The notes under the pieces were generated by a model. That model was not told where the DNA came from. It did not search any database and worked only from the letters and a program-made list of their open reading frames with translations. Position numbers and translations under genes: made by a program. Source: DASWHD01 sp036393335 (GTDB taxonomy: Bacteria > CG2-30-53-67 > CG2-30-70-394). Taken from it: a stretch of DNA of 11,584 nt. Of this stretch, positions 1 through 5,821 are shown in pieces. The stretch lies in NCBI GenBank assembly GCA_036393335.1, contig DASWHD010000042.1, positions 1 to 11,584 on the forward strand, given 5' to 3'. Numbering within the stretch: position 1 is the stretch's first letter; each line of letters begins with the position of its first letter.

Positions 1-1727
1 TCCAGGTCGCCGTTGGACAGGATCGGCTGCTCGATCTTGATGCGCCGCGCATGGGCCGGGCTCTCGCCGAGGAGGTTGCGCTTCGGCCCGATGGCGGTGA
101 TCAGCGACATCACCAGCTCCTCGCGGATCGGGTCGATCGGCGGGTTGGTGACCTGGGCGAAGACCTGCTTGAAGTAGTGGAACAGGGGGACCGGCCGATC
201 GGAGAGCACGGCCAGGGGGTTGTCGTTGCCCATGGAGCCCACGGGCTCCTGGCCGCCGACCGCCATGGGCAGGATGATCTGCCGGACCTCCTCGCGGGTG
301 TAGCCGAAGGCCCGCTGGCGGATGCGCAGGGTGTCGTGGTCCGGCTGATAGATGCGGGCGGGCTCGGGCAGTTCGGCGAGGTCCACCCGGTTCTCCTTCA
401 CCCAGGTGGCGTAGGGCTGCTGGGTGGCGATCTCGTGCTTGATCTCCTCGTCTTCGATGATCCGTCCCTGCACCGTGTCGATGATCAGGATCTTACCGGG
501 CTGGAGGCGCCACTTCTTGACGATGCGCTCCGGCGCGATGTCCAACACTCCCGTCTCGGAGCTGAGCACGATCATGTCGTCGTCGGTCACCAGGAAGCGC
601 GCCGGCCGCAGCCCGTTGCGGTCGAGGGTGGCGCCGATCACCCGGCCGTCGGTGAAGGCCATGGCCGCCGGCCCGTCCCACGGCTCCATCATGGCCGCGT
701 GGTACTCGTAGAAGGCGCGTCGCTCCTCGTCCATCAGCGGGTTGTGGGCCCACGCCTCGGGGATGAGCATCATCATGGCGTGGGGCAGGGAGCGGCCGCC
801 CATGACCAGGAACTCGAGGGCCTGGTCGAAACACATGGAGTCCGACCCCTCCTCGTTGATCAGGGGGAAGAGCTTCGGCAGGTCCTCCCCGAACAGGTCG
901 GACTTGAGCAGCGACTGGCGGGCCCGCATCCAGTTGAGGTTGCCGCGCAGGGTGTTGATCTCGCCGTTGTGGGCGACGTAGCGGAACGGGTGGGCGAGGT
1001 CCCAGGTCGGGAAGGTGTTGGTCGAGTAGCGCTGGTGGACCAGGGCGATGGCCGAGGCCATGTCCGGGTCGGACAGGTCGGGGTAGTAGCGCGGGAGCTG
1101 GTCGGCCAGGAGCAGCCCCTTGTAGACCAAGGTGCGGGACGACATGGAGGGGATGTAGAAGGCGCGCTTCTCGGCCACGCCGCTGTCGCGCGCTACCTTC
1201 TCGATCCACTTGCGGATCACGTACAGCTTGCGCTCGAAGGCGTCCTGGTCGAGGCCGTCGGCGGCGCCGATGAAGCACTGCCGGATGCGCGGCTCCACCT
1301 CCTTGGCGGAGAACCCGATGTGGGCGTTGTCCGTCGGTACCTGGCGCCAGCCGAGGAAGTTCTGCCCCTCCTCGATCACCACCTGCTCGACGAGCTGGGC
1401 GCATCGCTCCCCGGTCGTGGCCAAGGGAGAGAAGACCACCCCGACGCCGTACCGGCCCGCCGGCGGCAGCTCGATCCCTTCCGCCGCCGTCACCTTGCGC
1501 AGGAAGGCATCGGGGATCTGCAGCAAGATGCCGGCACCATCGCCGGTGAGCGGGTCGGAGCCGCTCGCCCCGCGATGGGTGAGATTGATGAGGATCTCGA
1601 CCCCCTGCTCGATGATCCGGTGCGACTTTTTCCCCGTGATGTTGGCCACCAGCCCGAGACCGCAGGCGTCGTGCTCGAAGCGCGGGTCGTAGAGCCCCTG
1701 TTTGCGCGGAAATCCTGGATTGGACAT
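1..1727 (-). CDS. gltB: Glutamate synthase (NADPH) large subunit, N-terminal part, truncated by window edge
   Basis: GltB makes glutamate from glutamine and 2-oxoglutarate in the cytoplasm, with the small FAD subunit GltD. About 575 residues are visible of a family size near 1500; the rest lies beyond base 1. The ATG at 1725-1727 begins MSNPGF. A 21-residue propeptide precedes Cys22 in HDACGLG, which by family knowledge becomes the N-terminal nucleophile of the class II glutaminase domain after processing. Further glutaminase motifs are HQRYSTNTFPTWD and HNGEIN (about residues 253-258). The glutaminase domain runs to about residue 430, and from about 480 the central domain starts (EPVGSMGNDNPLAVLS, then EELVMSLITAIGPKRNLLGE). 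No frameshift was noticed. No gltD is in the window, so it may lie past the left edge. The start is supported by the propeptide length; AGGCGG about 6 bases upstream is a weak ribosome site. Confidence 0.95.
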   Translation of the reverse strand, partial: MSNPGFPRKQGLYDPRFEHDACGLGLVANITGKKSHRIIEQGVEILINLTHRGASGSDPLTGDGAGILLQIPDAFLRKVTAAEGIELPPAGRYGVGVVFSPLATTGERCAQLVEQVVIEEGQNFLGWRQVPTDNAHIGFSAKEVEPRIRQCFIGAADGLDQDAFERKLYVIRKWIEKVARDSGVAEKRAFYIPSMSSRTLVYKGLLLADQLPRYYPDLSDPDMASAIALVHQRYSTNTFPTWDLAHPFRYVAHNGEINTLRGNLNWMRARQSLLKSDLFGEDLPKLFPLINEEGSDSMCFDQALEFLVMGGRSLPHAMMMLIPEAWAHNPLMDEERRAFYEYHAAMMEPWDGPAAMAFTDGRVIGATLDRNGLRPARFLVTDDDMIVLSSETGVLDIAPERIVKKWRLQPGKILIIDTVQGRIIEDEEIKHEIATQQPYATWVKENRVDLAELPEPARIYQPDHDTLRIRQRAFGYTREEVRQIILPMAVGGQEPVGSMGNDNPLAVLSDRPVPLFHYFKQVFAQVTNPPIDPIREELVMSLITAIGPKRNLLGESPAHARRIKIEQPILSNGDL

Positions 1728-1790
1728 GACGACCGCCTAAAAAACACCCTGCGCCGCCGGGTCGGGTACGATCGCGACGCCTCACCACCT

Positions 1791-1804
1791 CTGGTAGCGA
1801 CCAG
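1791..1804. other. Small hairpin in the gltB leader region
   Basis: CTGGT and ACCAG pair perfectly around a 4-base loop (AGCG). It lies 64-77 bases upstream of the gltB start codon. A T6 tract (1739-1744 read on the minus strand) lies between it and the start codon. Stem length is only 5 bp, so a regulatory role is uncertain. Confidence 0.25.
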
Positions 1805-1836
1805 CGGCTGGGCAATAACCCGCTGAAATTACAGGA

Positions 1837-1863
1837 ATTATCCCTCCCGCGTGATTCAGCCAA
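1837..1863 (-). promoter_or_regulatory. Possible sigma70 promoter for gltB
   Basis: On the minus strand GATAAT (plus 1837-1842) matches the -10 consensus at 5 of 6 positions. TTGGCT (plus 1858-1863) could be a -35 box, but the 15-base spacing is short. Transcription would start about 100 bases before gltB, leaving room for a leader. This rests on pattern matching alone. Confidence 0.25.
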
Positions 1864-1919
1864 GCTAACAACAGGAGGTCGTTCTGGTCAACCGGCCGTC
1901 GCTCTTCGCCGTGCTGCCG

Positions 1920-1943
1920 GACCCGCCGAGGTGCAGCCGGGTC
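1920..1943 (-). terminator. Hairpin downstream of the secreted-protein gene
   Basis: GACCCG (1920-1925) and CGGGTC (1938-1943) form a perfect 6-bp stem with a 12-base loop, 18 bases past the stop codon of the minus-strand gene at 1961-3136. No T tract follows on the minus strand, so it is not a canonical intrinsic terminator. Its position between two minus-strand genes is the only functional hint. Confidence 0.3.
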
Positions 1944-1960
1944 TCGCTATGCCGCGATCT

Positions 1961-3136
1961 CTATGGAGATCTTCCGCTGCTTGCCGGTGTGAAGCTCAGG
2001 TTGAGGCGCATCCGGTAGTCGCCCCGCCCCAACGCCTCCCAGCCCGTGACGGTGACCCCGGTCTCACCATAGTGGCCCGGGTCGCTCTCCGGTGGGTCCA
2101 GTTTCAGCACATCGTCTTCATAATAGAGCGCAGGGTGGACATCGAAGCCGGGACCCAGGGTCAGGCTGCCGTGCACCGCGCCGTATGGTCCGGCAATGGT
2201 GAAGCCCTGCATCGGGGAGCCGCTCAGGGCCTCCTCGCCGGGGGTAAGGCGGCCGTCGACGATCGCCGCGGGCCTTCCCGGGCAGACCACCGTATGCGCC
2301 GTGCCCGGCCGGAGGTCGAGGCTCGATCGCACCGCCAGGTCATGAAACAGCCAACCGACGTGGAACGGGAGCTGGACCAGGATCTCCATGACGAAGGTGT
2401 TGGGGGTGTGGATGCGGTCGATCAGACTGCGCGGGCTCTGGATGCCGAGCACCATGCGCAATCGATTCTCCGTGCGCACCACCGCCCGGACGGGACCGTC
2501 GATCACCCCGATGATGTGGCTGGTGAAGTCGTCCTGGGTGCGGACGAAGGGCAGCGTCCCCATGAGGCGTCCGCTGGCGCGGATCTTGCCGGTGTCGATC
2601 CAGTCCTTGTGGGCCGGGTCCGCGGTCCAGAGCAAACGATCGAACACGAACGGTCGCTGGGGGTCGAAGCCGAGGCGGTAGCCGGCGCCCACGACCTCGT
2701 CATGGGTACGGGAGTAGGTGAGCCAGCGGCGCGGGCTGAGGGGAGGCGGCGCGTCGTGGTTAGCGAGGTACGCGCGGCCACCGTCGCGCGCCTCGACCGA
2801 GATCGGCCTGGGTGCACCGGGCGGCACCACCCCGGGTGGCGAGGGCTCGCCGAGATCGGCCAGGGCGACCACCAGCTCGTCGCGCGGCGTAAGACGGCGA
2901 TGGGGTGCGGTGGGTGAGGCGTGGAGGGCGAAGTCCCAGTCGCCGTCGGCGGTGCGCCGGTCGAACTGAAAGGGGATGGTCTGCCACTCACCATCGCGCA
3001 GTGCCCACACCCGCACCCGGTCGAGGGGGACGTCCACCAAGGGGGAGGGAACGACGAGCAGGTCGGGAGTCGACTCCGCCTGCTCTTGACCCCAGGCCGG
3101 CGTCGCGAACAGGAGAAATACCAGAAGGAGTCTCAC
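1961..3136 (-). CDS. Secreted or periplasmic protein of unknown function
   Basis: I do not recognise the family. I chose the GTG start at 3134-3136, giving 391 residues, because it begins directly with a signal peptide: VRLLLVFLLFATPAWG, cleaved probably after AWG (residues 14-16) before QEQAE. The longer frame back to 3265 reads through a short tandem repeat (3191-3217) and is unlikely. The mature part has IPFQFD (about 54-59) and LTPRDELVVALADLG (about 82-96). A W-x-x-IP-x-Q-x-D motif followed by a DELV...ADLG motif recurs in uncharacterised exported bacterial proteins as I remember them; a search is needed to confirm that. The C-terminal half is rich in charged and aromatic residues (PFHVGWLFHDLAVRSS) and has no further obvious membrane segment. 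The ketoacyl synthase lies upstream on the same strand, 286 bases away with hairpins between, so co-transcription is doubtful. Confidence 0.8.
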   Translation of the reverse strand: MRLLLVFLLFATPAWGQEQAESTPDLLVVPSPLVDVPLDRVRVWALRDGEWQTIPFQFDRRTADGDWDFALHASPTAPHRRLTPRDELVVALADLGEPSPPGVVPPGAPRPISVEARDGGRAYLANHDAPPPLSPRRWLTYSRTHDEVVGAGYRLGFDPQRPFVFDRLLWTADPAHKDWIDTGKIRASGRLMGTLPFVRTQDDFTSHIIGVIDGPVRAVVRTENRLRMVLGIQSPRSLIDRIHTPNTFVMEILVQLPFHVGWLFHDLAVRSSLDLRPGTAHTVVCPGRPAAIVDGRLTPGEEALSGSPMQGFTIAGPYGAVHGSLTLGPGFDVHPALYYEDDVLKLDPPESDPGHYGETGVTVTGWEALGRGDYRMRLNLSFTPASSGRSP

Positions 3137-3190
3137 CGGGATCTCGCCACCAAGGTACGAGAGAGCGCACGTTGCCGCTCGAAGGAAACC

Positions 3191-3217
3191 ACAGATGAAC
3201 ACAGATGAACACCGATG
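3191..3217. repeat. 10-mer tandem repeat (ACAGATGAAC), 2.7 units
   Basis: ACAGATGAAC occurs at 3191-3200 and 3201-3210, then ACCGATG at 3211-3217. I recognise this type of intergenic repeat from many unrelated bacterial genomes, where it yields false peptides such as SVFICVHLW. It lies 55 bases upstream of the GTG start of the secreted-protein gene and argues against the longer start. Confidence 0.75.
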
Positions 3218-3271
3218 CCGGCCTGGGAGATGCCGTCGCGGCGGGTACGGTGACGGCGCGGACACAGAGTC

Positions 3272-3297
3272 GGCGGATCACCCTTTGGGCATCCGCC
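3272..3297. repeat. Hairpin, GGCGGAT/ATCCGCC stem
   Basis: GGCGGAT (3272-3278) and ATCCGCC (3291-3297) form a perfect 7-bp stem. The 12-base loop holds a second small CCC/GGG pairing. The sequence resembles the dispersed GCGGAT...ATCCGC palindromes common between proteobacterial genes. It lies in the 286-base gap between two minus-strand genes. Confidence 0.55.
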
Positions 3298-3334
3298 CTG
3301 ATATGGAGGGGGACGTCACGCGCCCCCCCTCGCC

Positions 3335-3353
3335 ACCCGGAGCATGTCCGGGT
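3335..3353. repeat. Perfect hairpin ACCCGGA-GCATG-TCCGGGT
   Basis: A perfect 7-bp stem has a 5-base loop, flanked on both sides by C runs (3323-3329 and 3361-3366). There is no T tract on either strand. It is one of several hairpins in the gap downstream of the ketoacyl synthase. Confidence 0.5.
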
Positions 3354-3376
3354 AACTTCACCCCCCGTGGATGGCG

Positions 3377-3423
3377 GGCGTTGGGTGGAACGCCGCAGGC
3401 GGTTTCGCCGACCCTCGCTGGGT
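3377..3423. repeat. Three short hairpins in a row after the ketoacyl-synthase stop codon
   Basis: GGCGTT/AACGCC (3377-3394), GGCG/CGCC (3398-3409) and ACCC/GGGT (3411-3423) follow each other with almost no spacing, the last touching the stop codon at 3423-3425. Together with the hairpins at 3335-3353 and 3272-3297, nearly the whole region between the two minus-strand genes can fold. They may help end or stabilise the ketoacyl-synthase transcript; the lack of a T tract argues against a simple intrinsic terminator. Confidence 0.4.
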
Positions 3424-4667
3424 CACTGCCGCCGCAGCACCAAGGCCGCGTTGACGCCGCCGAAGCCGGCGGAGTGGGAGAGGACGAGGGGGAATGCGCC
3501 GCGCGCCGGTGCGCCGATGATGTGGGCGAGGGGGCAGGCGGGGTCCGGGTGGACGAGGTTCGCGGTGGCGGGCGCGACCCCGTCGCGCATGGCGAGCAGG
3601 CAGACCGCCGCCTCCAGGGCGCCGCTCGCCCCAAGCATGTGGCCGGTCGCCCCCTTGATGGAGCTGATCGGCACAGTGTCGGCTGCGGCACCGAGGGCCA
3701 GGTGCAGGGCACGCGCCTCGGTGGGGTCGTTGTGCAGGGTGCCGGTACCGTGGGCGGAGATGTAGCGCAGGTCGTGCGGCGCCGCGTCCGCCGCGCCCAG
3801 GGCGAGGGTTACGGCCCGGGCCAGGGCGCGGCCCTCCGGGTCGGGGGTGGTGGGATGGTAGGCGTCGCAGGTCATGCCGCTCCCGGCCACCTCGCCGTAG
3901 ATCCGGGCGCCGCGCGCTCGGGCGTGGGCCGCCGCCTCCAGCACCAGGCAGCACGCCCCCTCGCCGAGGACGAAACCGGACCTGTACCGGTCGAAGGGAC
4001 GACACGCGCGTGGCGGATCCTCCCCGGCGGTCGCCAGGACCTTCGCCTGATGAAAGCCGGCGAGCATCAGCGGCGTGATTACCGCCTCGCTGCCGCCGGT
4101 GACCACCACGTCGGCCTCGCCACGGCGGATCAGGTGGGCGGCCTCGGCGATGGCGTGGGTCCCCGAGGCACAGGCCGTGGCAATTCCCAGGCAGGGTCCG
4201 GTGAAACCGAAGGCACGGGCGATCTGGGCCGCGGCCATGTTCGCCAGGGTGAGGACCGAGAAGTGGGGGGAGACCCCGCGGCCACCGCGGATCCGGTAGC
4301 GCGCCGCCGCCTGCTCCACCGCCGGCAGGCCGCCGCGGCCGCAGCCGAAGAGCACCGCGGCGCGGTCCGCCTCCACCCCCCCGGCGTCGATCCCGGCGTC
4401 GGCCAGGGCCTCTTTGGCCGCCACGTGGGCGAACTGGATGAACCGGTCGGTCTTGTGCACCTCCCGCGCAGGCAGGTGATCCGCGGCGCGAAACCCGCGG
4501 ACCTGCCCGGCGGCGAGGGCCGGCAGGCCATGCACCTCCACCCCGTCGAGCCGGTCGACCCCGGAGCGGCCGGCGACCAGCGCCTGCCACGTCGCGGTCA
4601 GGGTCGGGCCGAGGGGGGTGATGGCACCGAGACCGGTGACCACGGGATGGGGGGGGCGGTGGCGCAT
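3423..4667 (-). CDS. Beta-ketoacyl-ACP synthase, FabF-like (KAS II family)
   Basis: Condensing enzyme of 414 residues that would join malonyl-ACP to an acyl chain in the cytoplasm. The thiolase-fold catalytic set is intact: Cys166 in TACASG, His306 in SAHGTGT, and Lys338 and His343 in SSIKGATGHMLGASG. The start VVTGLGAITPLG is typical. Several positions differ from housekeeping FabF as I recall it: TACASG for TACTSG, HGTGTLHND for HGTSTPAGD, IKGATGH for TKSMTGH, and SHSAGFGGVN for NSFGFGGTN, which puts Ala400 where the first Phe of the gating loop normally sits. These are closer to accessory synthases, such as those of aryl-polyene or other specialised lipid pathways. No ACP, reductase or dehydratase gene lies nearby. 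The ATG has a good ribosome site (CAGGAG, 4673-4678 on the minus strand, 5 bases upstream). It is divergent from lipA. Confidence 0.9.
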   Translation of the reverse strand: MRHRPPHPVVTGLGAITPLGPTLTATWQALVAGRSGVDRLDGVEVHGLPALAAGQVRGFRAADHLPAREVHKTDRFIQFAHVAAKEALADAGIDAGGVEADRAAVLFGCGRGGLPAVEQAAARYRIRGGRGVSPHFSVLTLANMAAAQIARAFGFTGPCLGIATACASGTHAIAEAAHLIRRGEADVVVTGGSEAVITPLMLAGFHQAKVLATAGEDPPRACRPFDRYRSGFVLGEGACCLVLEAAAHARARGARIYGEVAGSGMTCDAYHPTTPDPEGRALARAVTLALGAADAAPHDLRYISAHGTGTLHNDPTEARALHLALGAAADTVPISSIKGATGHMLGASGALEAAVCLLAMRDGVAPATANLVHPDPACPLAHIIGAPARGAFPLVLSHSAGFGGVNAALVLRRQ

Positions 4668-4672
4668 CGGGT

Positions 4673-4678
4673 CTCCTG
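4673..4678 (-). promoter_or_regulatory. Ribosome binding site of the ketoacyl-synthase gene
   Basis: On the minus strand CAGGAG lies 5 bases before the ATG at 4665-4667. It is one of the clearest Shine-Dalgarno matches in the window and fixes this start. Confidence 0.65.
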
Positions 4679-4698
4679 TTGCTCCGCGAGGAGCCGCC

Positions 4699-4704
4699 TA
4701 TAAT
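4699..4704 (+). promoter_or_regulatory. -10 box of the probable lipA promoter
   Basis: TATAAT is a perfect -10 consensus in a very GC-rich context, 29 bases before the lipA GTG. The -35 is poor: CTGTTG at 4676-4681 gives 17-base spacing but matches weakly. On the minus strand the same A/T island offers GATTAT (plus 4700-4705) with TTGGTC (plus 4723-4728) 17 bases upstream, a possible ketoacyl-synthase promoter. The two divergent promoters would overlap. Confidence 0.5.
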
Positions 4705-4733
4705 CGTCTCTTCCCGACCGCTGACCAACTGCC

Positions 4734-5618
4734 GTGTCCCACCTCTCCCTCACCCTGAACCGCAAGCCGGAGTGGCTGAAGAAGCGCCTCGACCCGCGCG
4801 CCATGGCGCCGGTGCGTGCCCTGATGCGCGGTCAGGCCCTGCACACGGTGTGCGAGGAGGCGCATTGCCCGAACATCGGCGAGTGCTGGGGCCGCAGGAC
4901 CGCCACCTTCATGATCCTCGGCGACCGCTGCACCCGCGCCTGCGCCTTCTGCGCGGTGCGCACGGGGCGCCCGACCGGCCTGGACACGGAGGAGCCAGGA
5001 CGGGTGGCCGAGGCCGCGGCGGCCCTGGGACTGCGCCACGTGGTGGTCACCTCGGTGAACCGGGACGACCTCGATGATGGCGGCGCCGCGATCTTCGCCG
5101 CAGTCGTGGCGGCGCTCCATGCCCAGGGCCAGAGCGTCGAGGTGCTCACCCCGGACTTCCAGGGGAACCTTGCCGCCATCGACCGGGTGGCCGACGCCGG
5201 GCCGGAGATCTATGGCCACAACGTGGAGACCGTGCCGCGCCTCTACCACGCCATGCGCCCCCAGGCCGCGTACCGGCGCAGCCTCGACCTCCTGGCGTGG
5301 GTGAAAGCCGTGCGACCCGAGTTGCTCACCAAGTCGGGGTTGATGGTGGGGGTCGGGGAGACGCCGGACGAGGTGGTGGCGGTGCTGCGCGACCTGCGGG
5401 CGGTCGGCTGTGACGTGGTCACCCTCGGCCAGTACCTGGCGCCGGGCGCCGCTTACCACCCGGTGGTCGAGTATGTCGCCCCCCAGCGGTTCGACGACTA
5501 CCGGGAGGCGGGCGAGGCGATGGGCTTCCTGGCGGTGGCGAGCGCCCCGTTCGTGCGCAGCTCGTACAACGCCGATGCCGTGTGGGAACGGCTGCGCCGT
5601 TCCCACGGTAGACAGTAG
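4734..5618 (+). CDS. lipA: Lipoyl synthase (radical SAM)
   Basis: LipA inserts two sulfurs into protein-bound octanoyl groups to make lipoyl cofactor for pyruvate and 2-oxoglutarate dehydrogenases and the glycine cleavage system. The 294 residues have both iron-sulfur sites: Cys40, Cys45 and Cys51 (CEEAHCPNIGEC, auxiliary cluster, the sulfur donor) and Cys66, Cys70 and Cys73 (CTRACAFC, the SAM-binding cluster). RSSY at 275-278 supplies the serine ligand known for this family. An in-frame TGA at 4722-4724 leaves the GTG at 4734 as the only start ahead of the cysteines; no clear ribosome site precedes it. ECW..RRTATFMILG and CAFCAVRTG look more like the Bacillus-type enzyme than the E. coli one as I recall them. 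No lipB is adjacent. The stop codon and last residues fall inside the repeat arm at 5607-5642. Confidence 0.95.
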   Translation: MSHLSLTLNRKPEWLKKRLDPRAMAPVRALMRGQALHTVCEEAHCPNIGECWGRRTATFMILGDRCTRACAFCAVRTGRPTGLDTEEPGRVAEAAAALGLRHVVVTSVNRDDLDDGGAAIFAAVVAALHAQGQSVEVLTPDFQGNLAAIDRVADAGPEIYGHNVETVPRLYHAMRPQAAYRRSLDLLAWVKAVRPELLTKSGLMVGVGETPDEVVAVLRDLRAVGCDVVTLGQYLAPGAAYHPVVEYVAPQRFDDYREAGEAMGFLAVASAPFVRSSYNADAVWERLRRSHGRQ

Positions 5619-5766
5619 GTAGTAGACAGTAGACAGGGGGGGATGGTCGGGGACATCACCGCGTTCGGCGATTCAAGGGGAGGCGGTGACCGATTGCACG
5701 GCGGTAGGCGTGCAAACCCGTCCGCTCTGTTGCCCCCCGTCTACTGTCTACTGTCTACTGTCTACC
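5607..5766. mobile_element. 160-bp foldback element with heptamer inverted arms (MITE-like)
   Basis: The left arm (5607-5642) is G, four heptamers (GTAGACA, GTAGGTA, GTAGACA, GTAGACA) and G7. The right arm (5733-5766) is its near-perfect inverted copy: C6, GTCTAC, three TGTCTAC units and C. The arms differ by two bases and one missing base. The 90-bp core (5643-5732) holds two hairpins: TCACCGC/GCGGTGA (5656-5662, 5683-5689) and TTGCACG/CGTGCAA (5694-5700, 5709-5715). No target-site duplication and no transposase are visible. The left arm overlaps the lipA 3' end and supplies its TAG. It could also act as a terminator-like structure. Calling it mobile is inference. Confidence 0.6.
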
Positions 5767-5821
5767 TTCTCCGTAATCGGCAACGCCGGTGTCTATCACC
5801 GCGATCTCCTCCGAACCGCCC

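Noticed and set aside
51..1826. 591-codon open frame on the plus strand
   Set aside because: It is antisense to gltB, whose minus-strand frame carries clear family motifs. Long antisense frames are expected at this GC content, and the composition (Gly, Val, Arg, His rich) shows no domain.
493..1863. 456-codon minus-strand frame overlapping gltB
   Set aside because: It is in a different frame from the recognisable GltB protein, is Arg/Pro/Gly rich, and has no motif.
1873..1879. AGGAGGT on the plus strand, a perfect Shine-Dalgarno sequence
   Set aside because: No ATG, GTG or TTG follows at a usable distance; the nearest frame would need a CTG start and ends after about 48 codons without any motif.
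3137..3265. Longer N-terminus for the secreted protein (start at 3265)
   Set aside because: The extra 43 residues translate a 10-mer repeat, and would bury the signal peptide inside the chain.
3195..4703. 502-codon plus-strand frame opposite the ketoacyl synthase
   Set aside because: It is antisense to a gene with an intact catalytic set and has no recognisable domain.
5607..5766. CRISPR array
   Set aside because: The units are 7 bp, contiguous, and arranged as an inverted pair without spacers; no cas gene is present.
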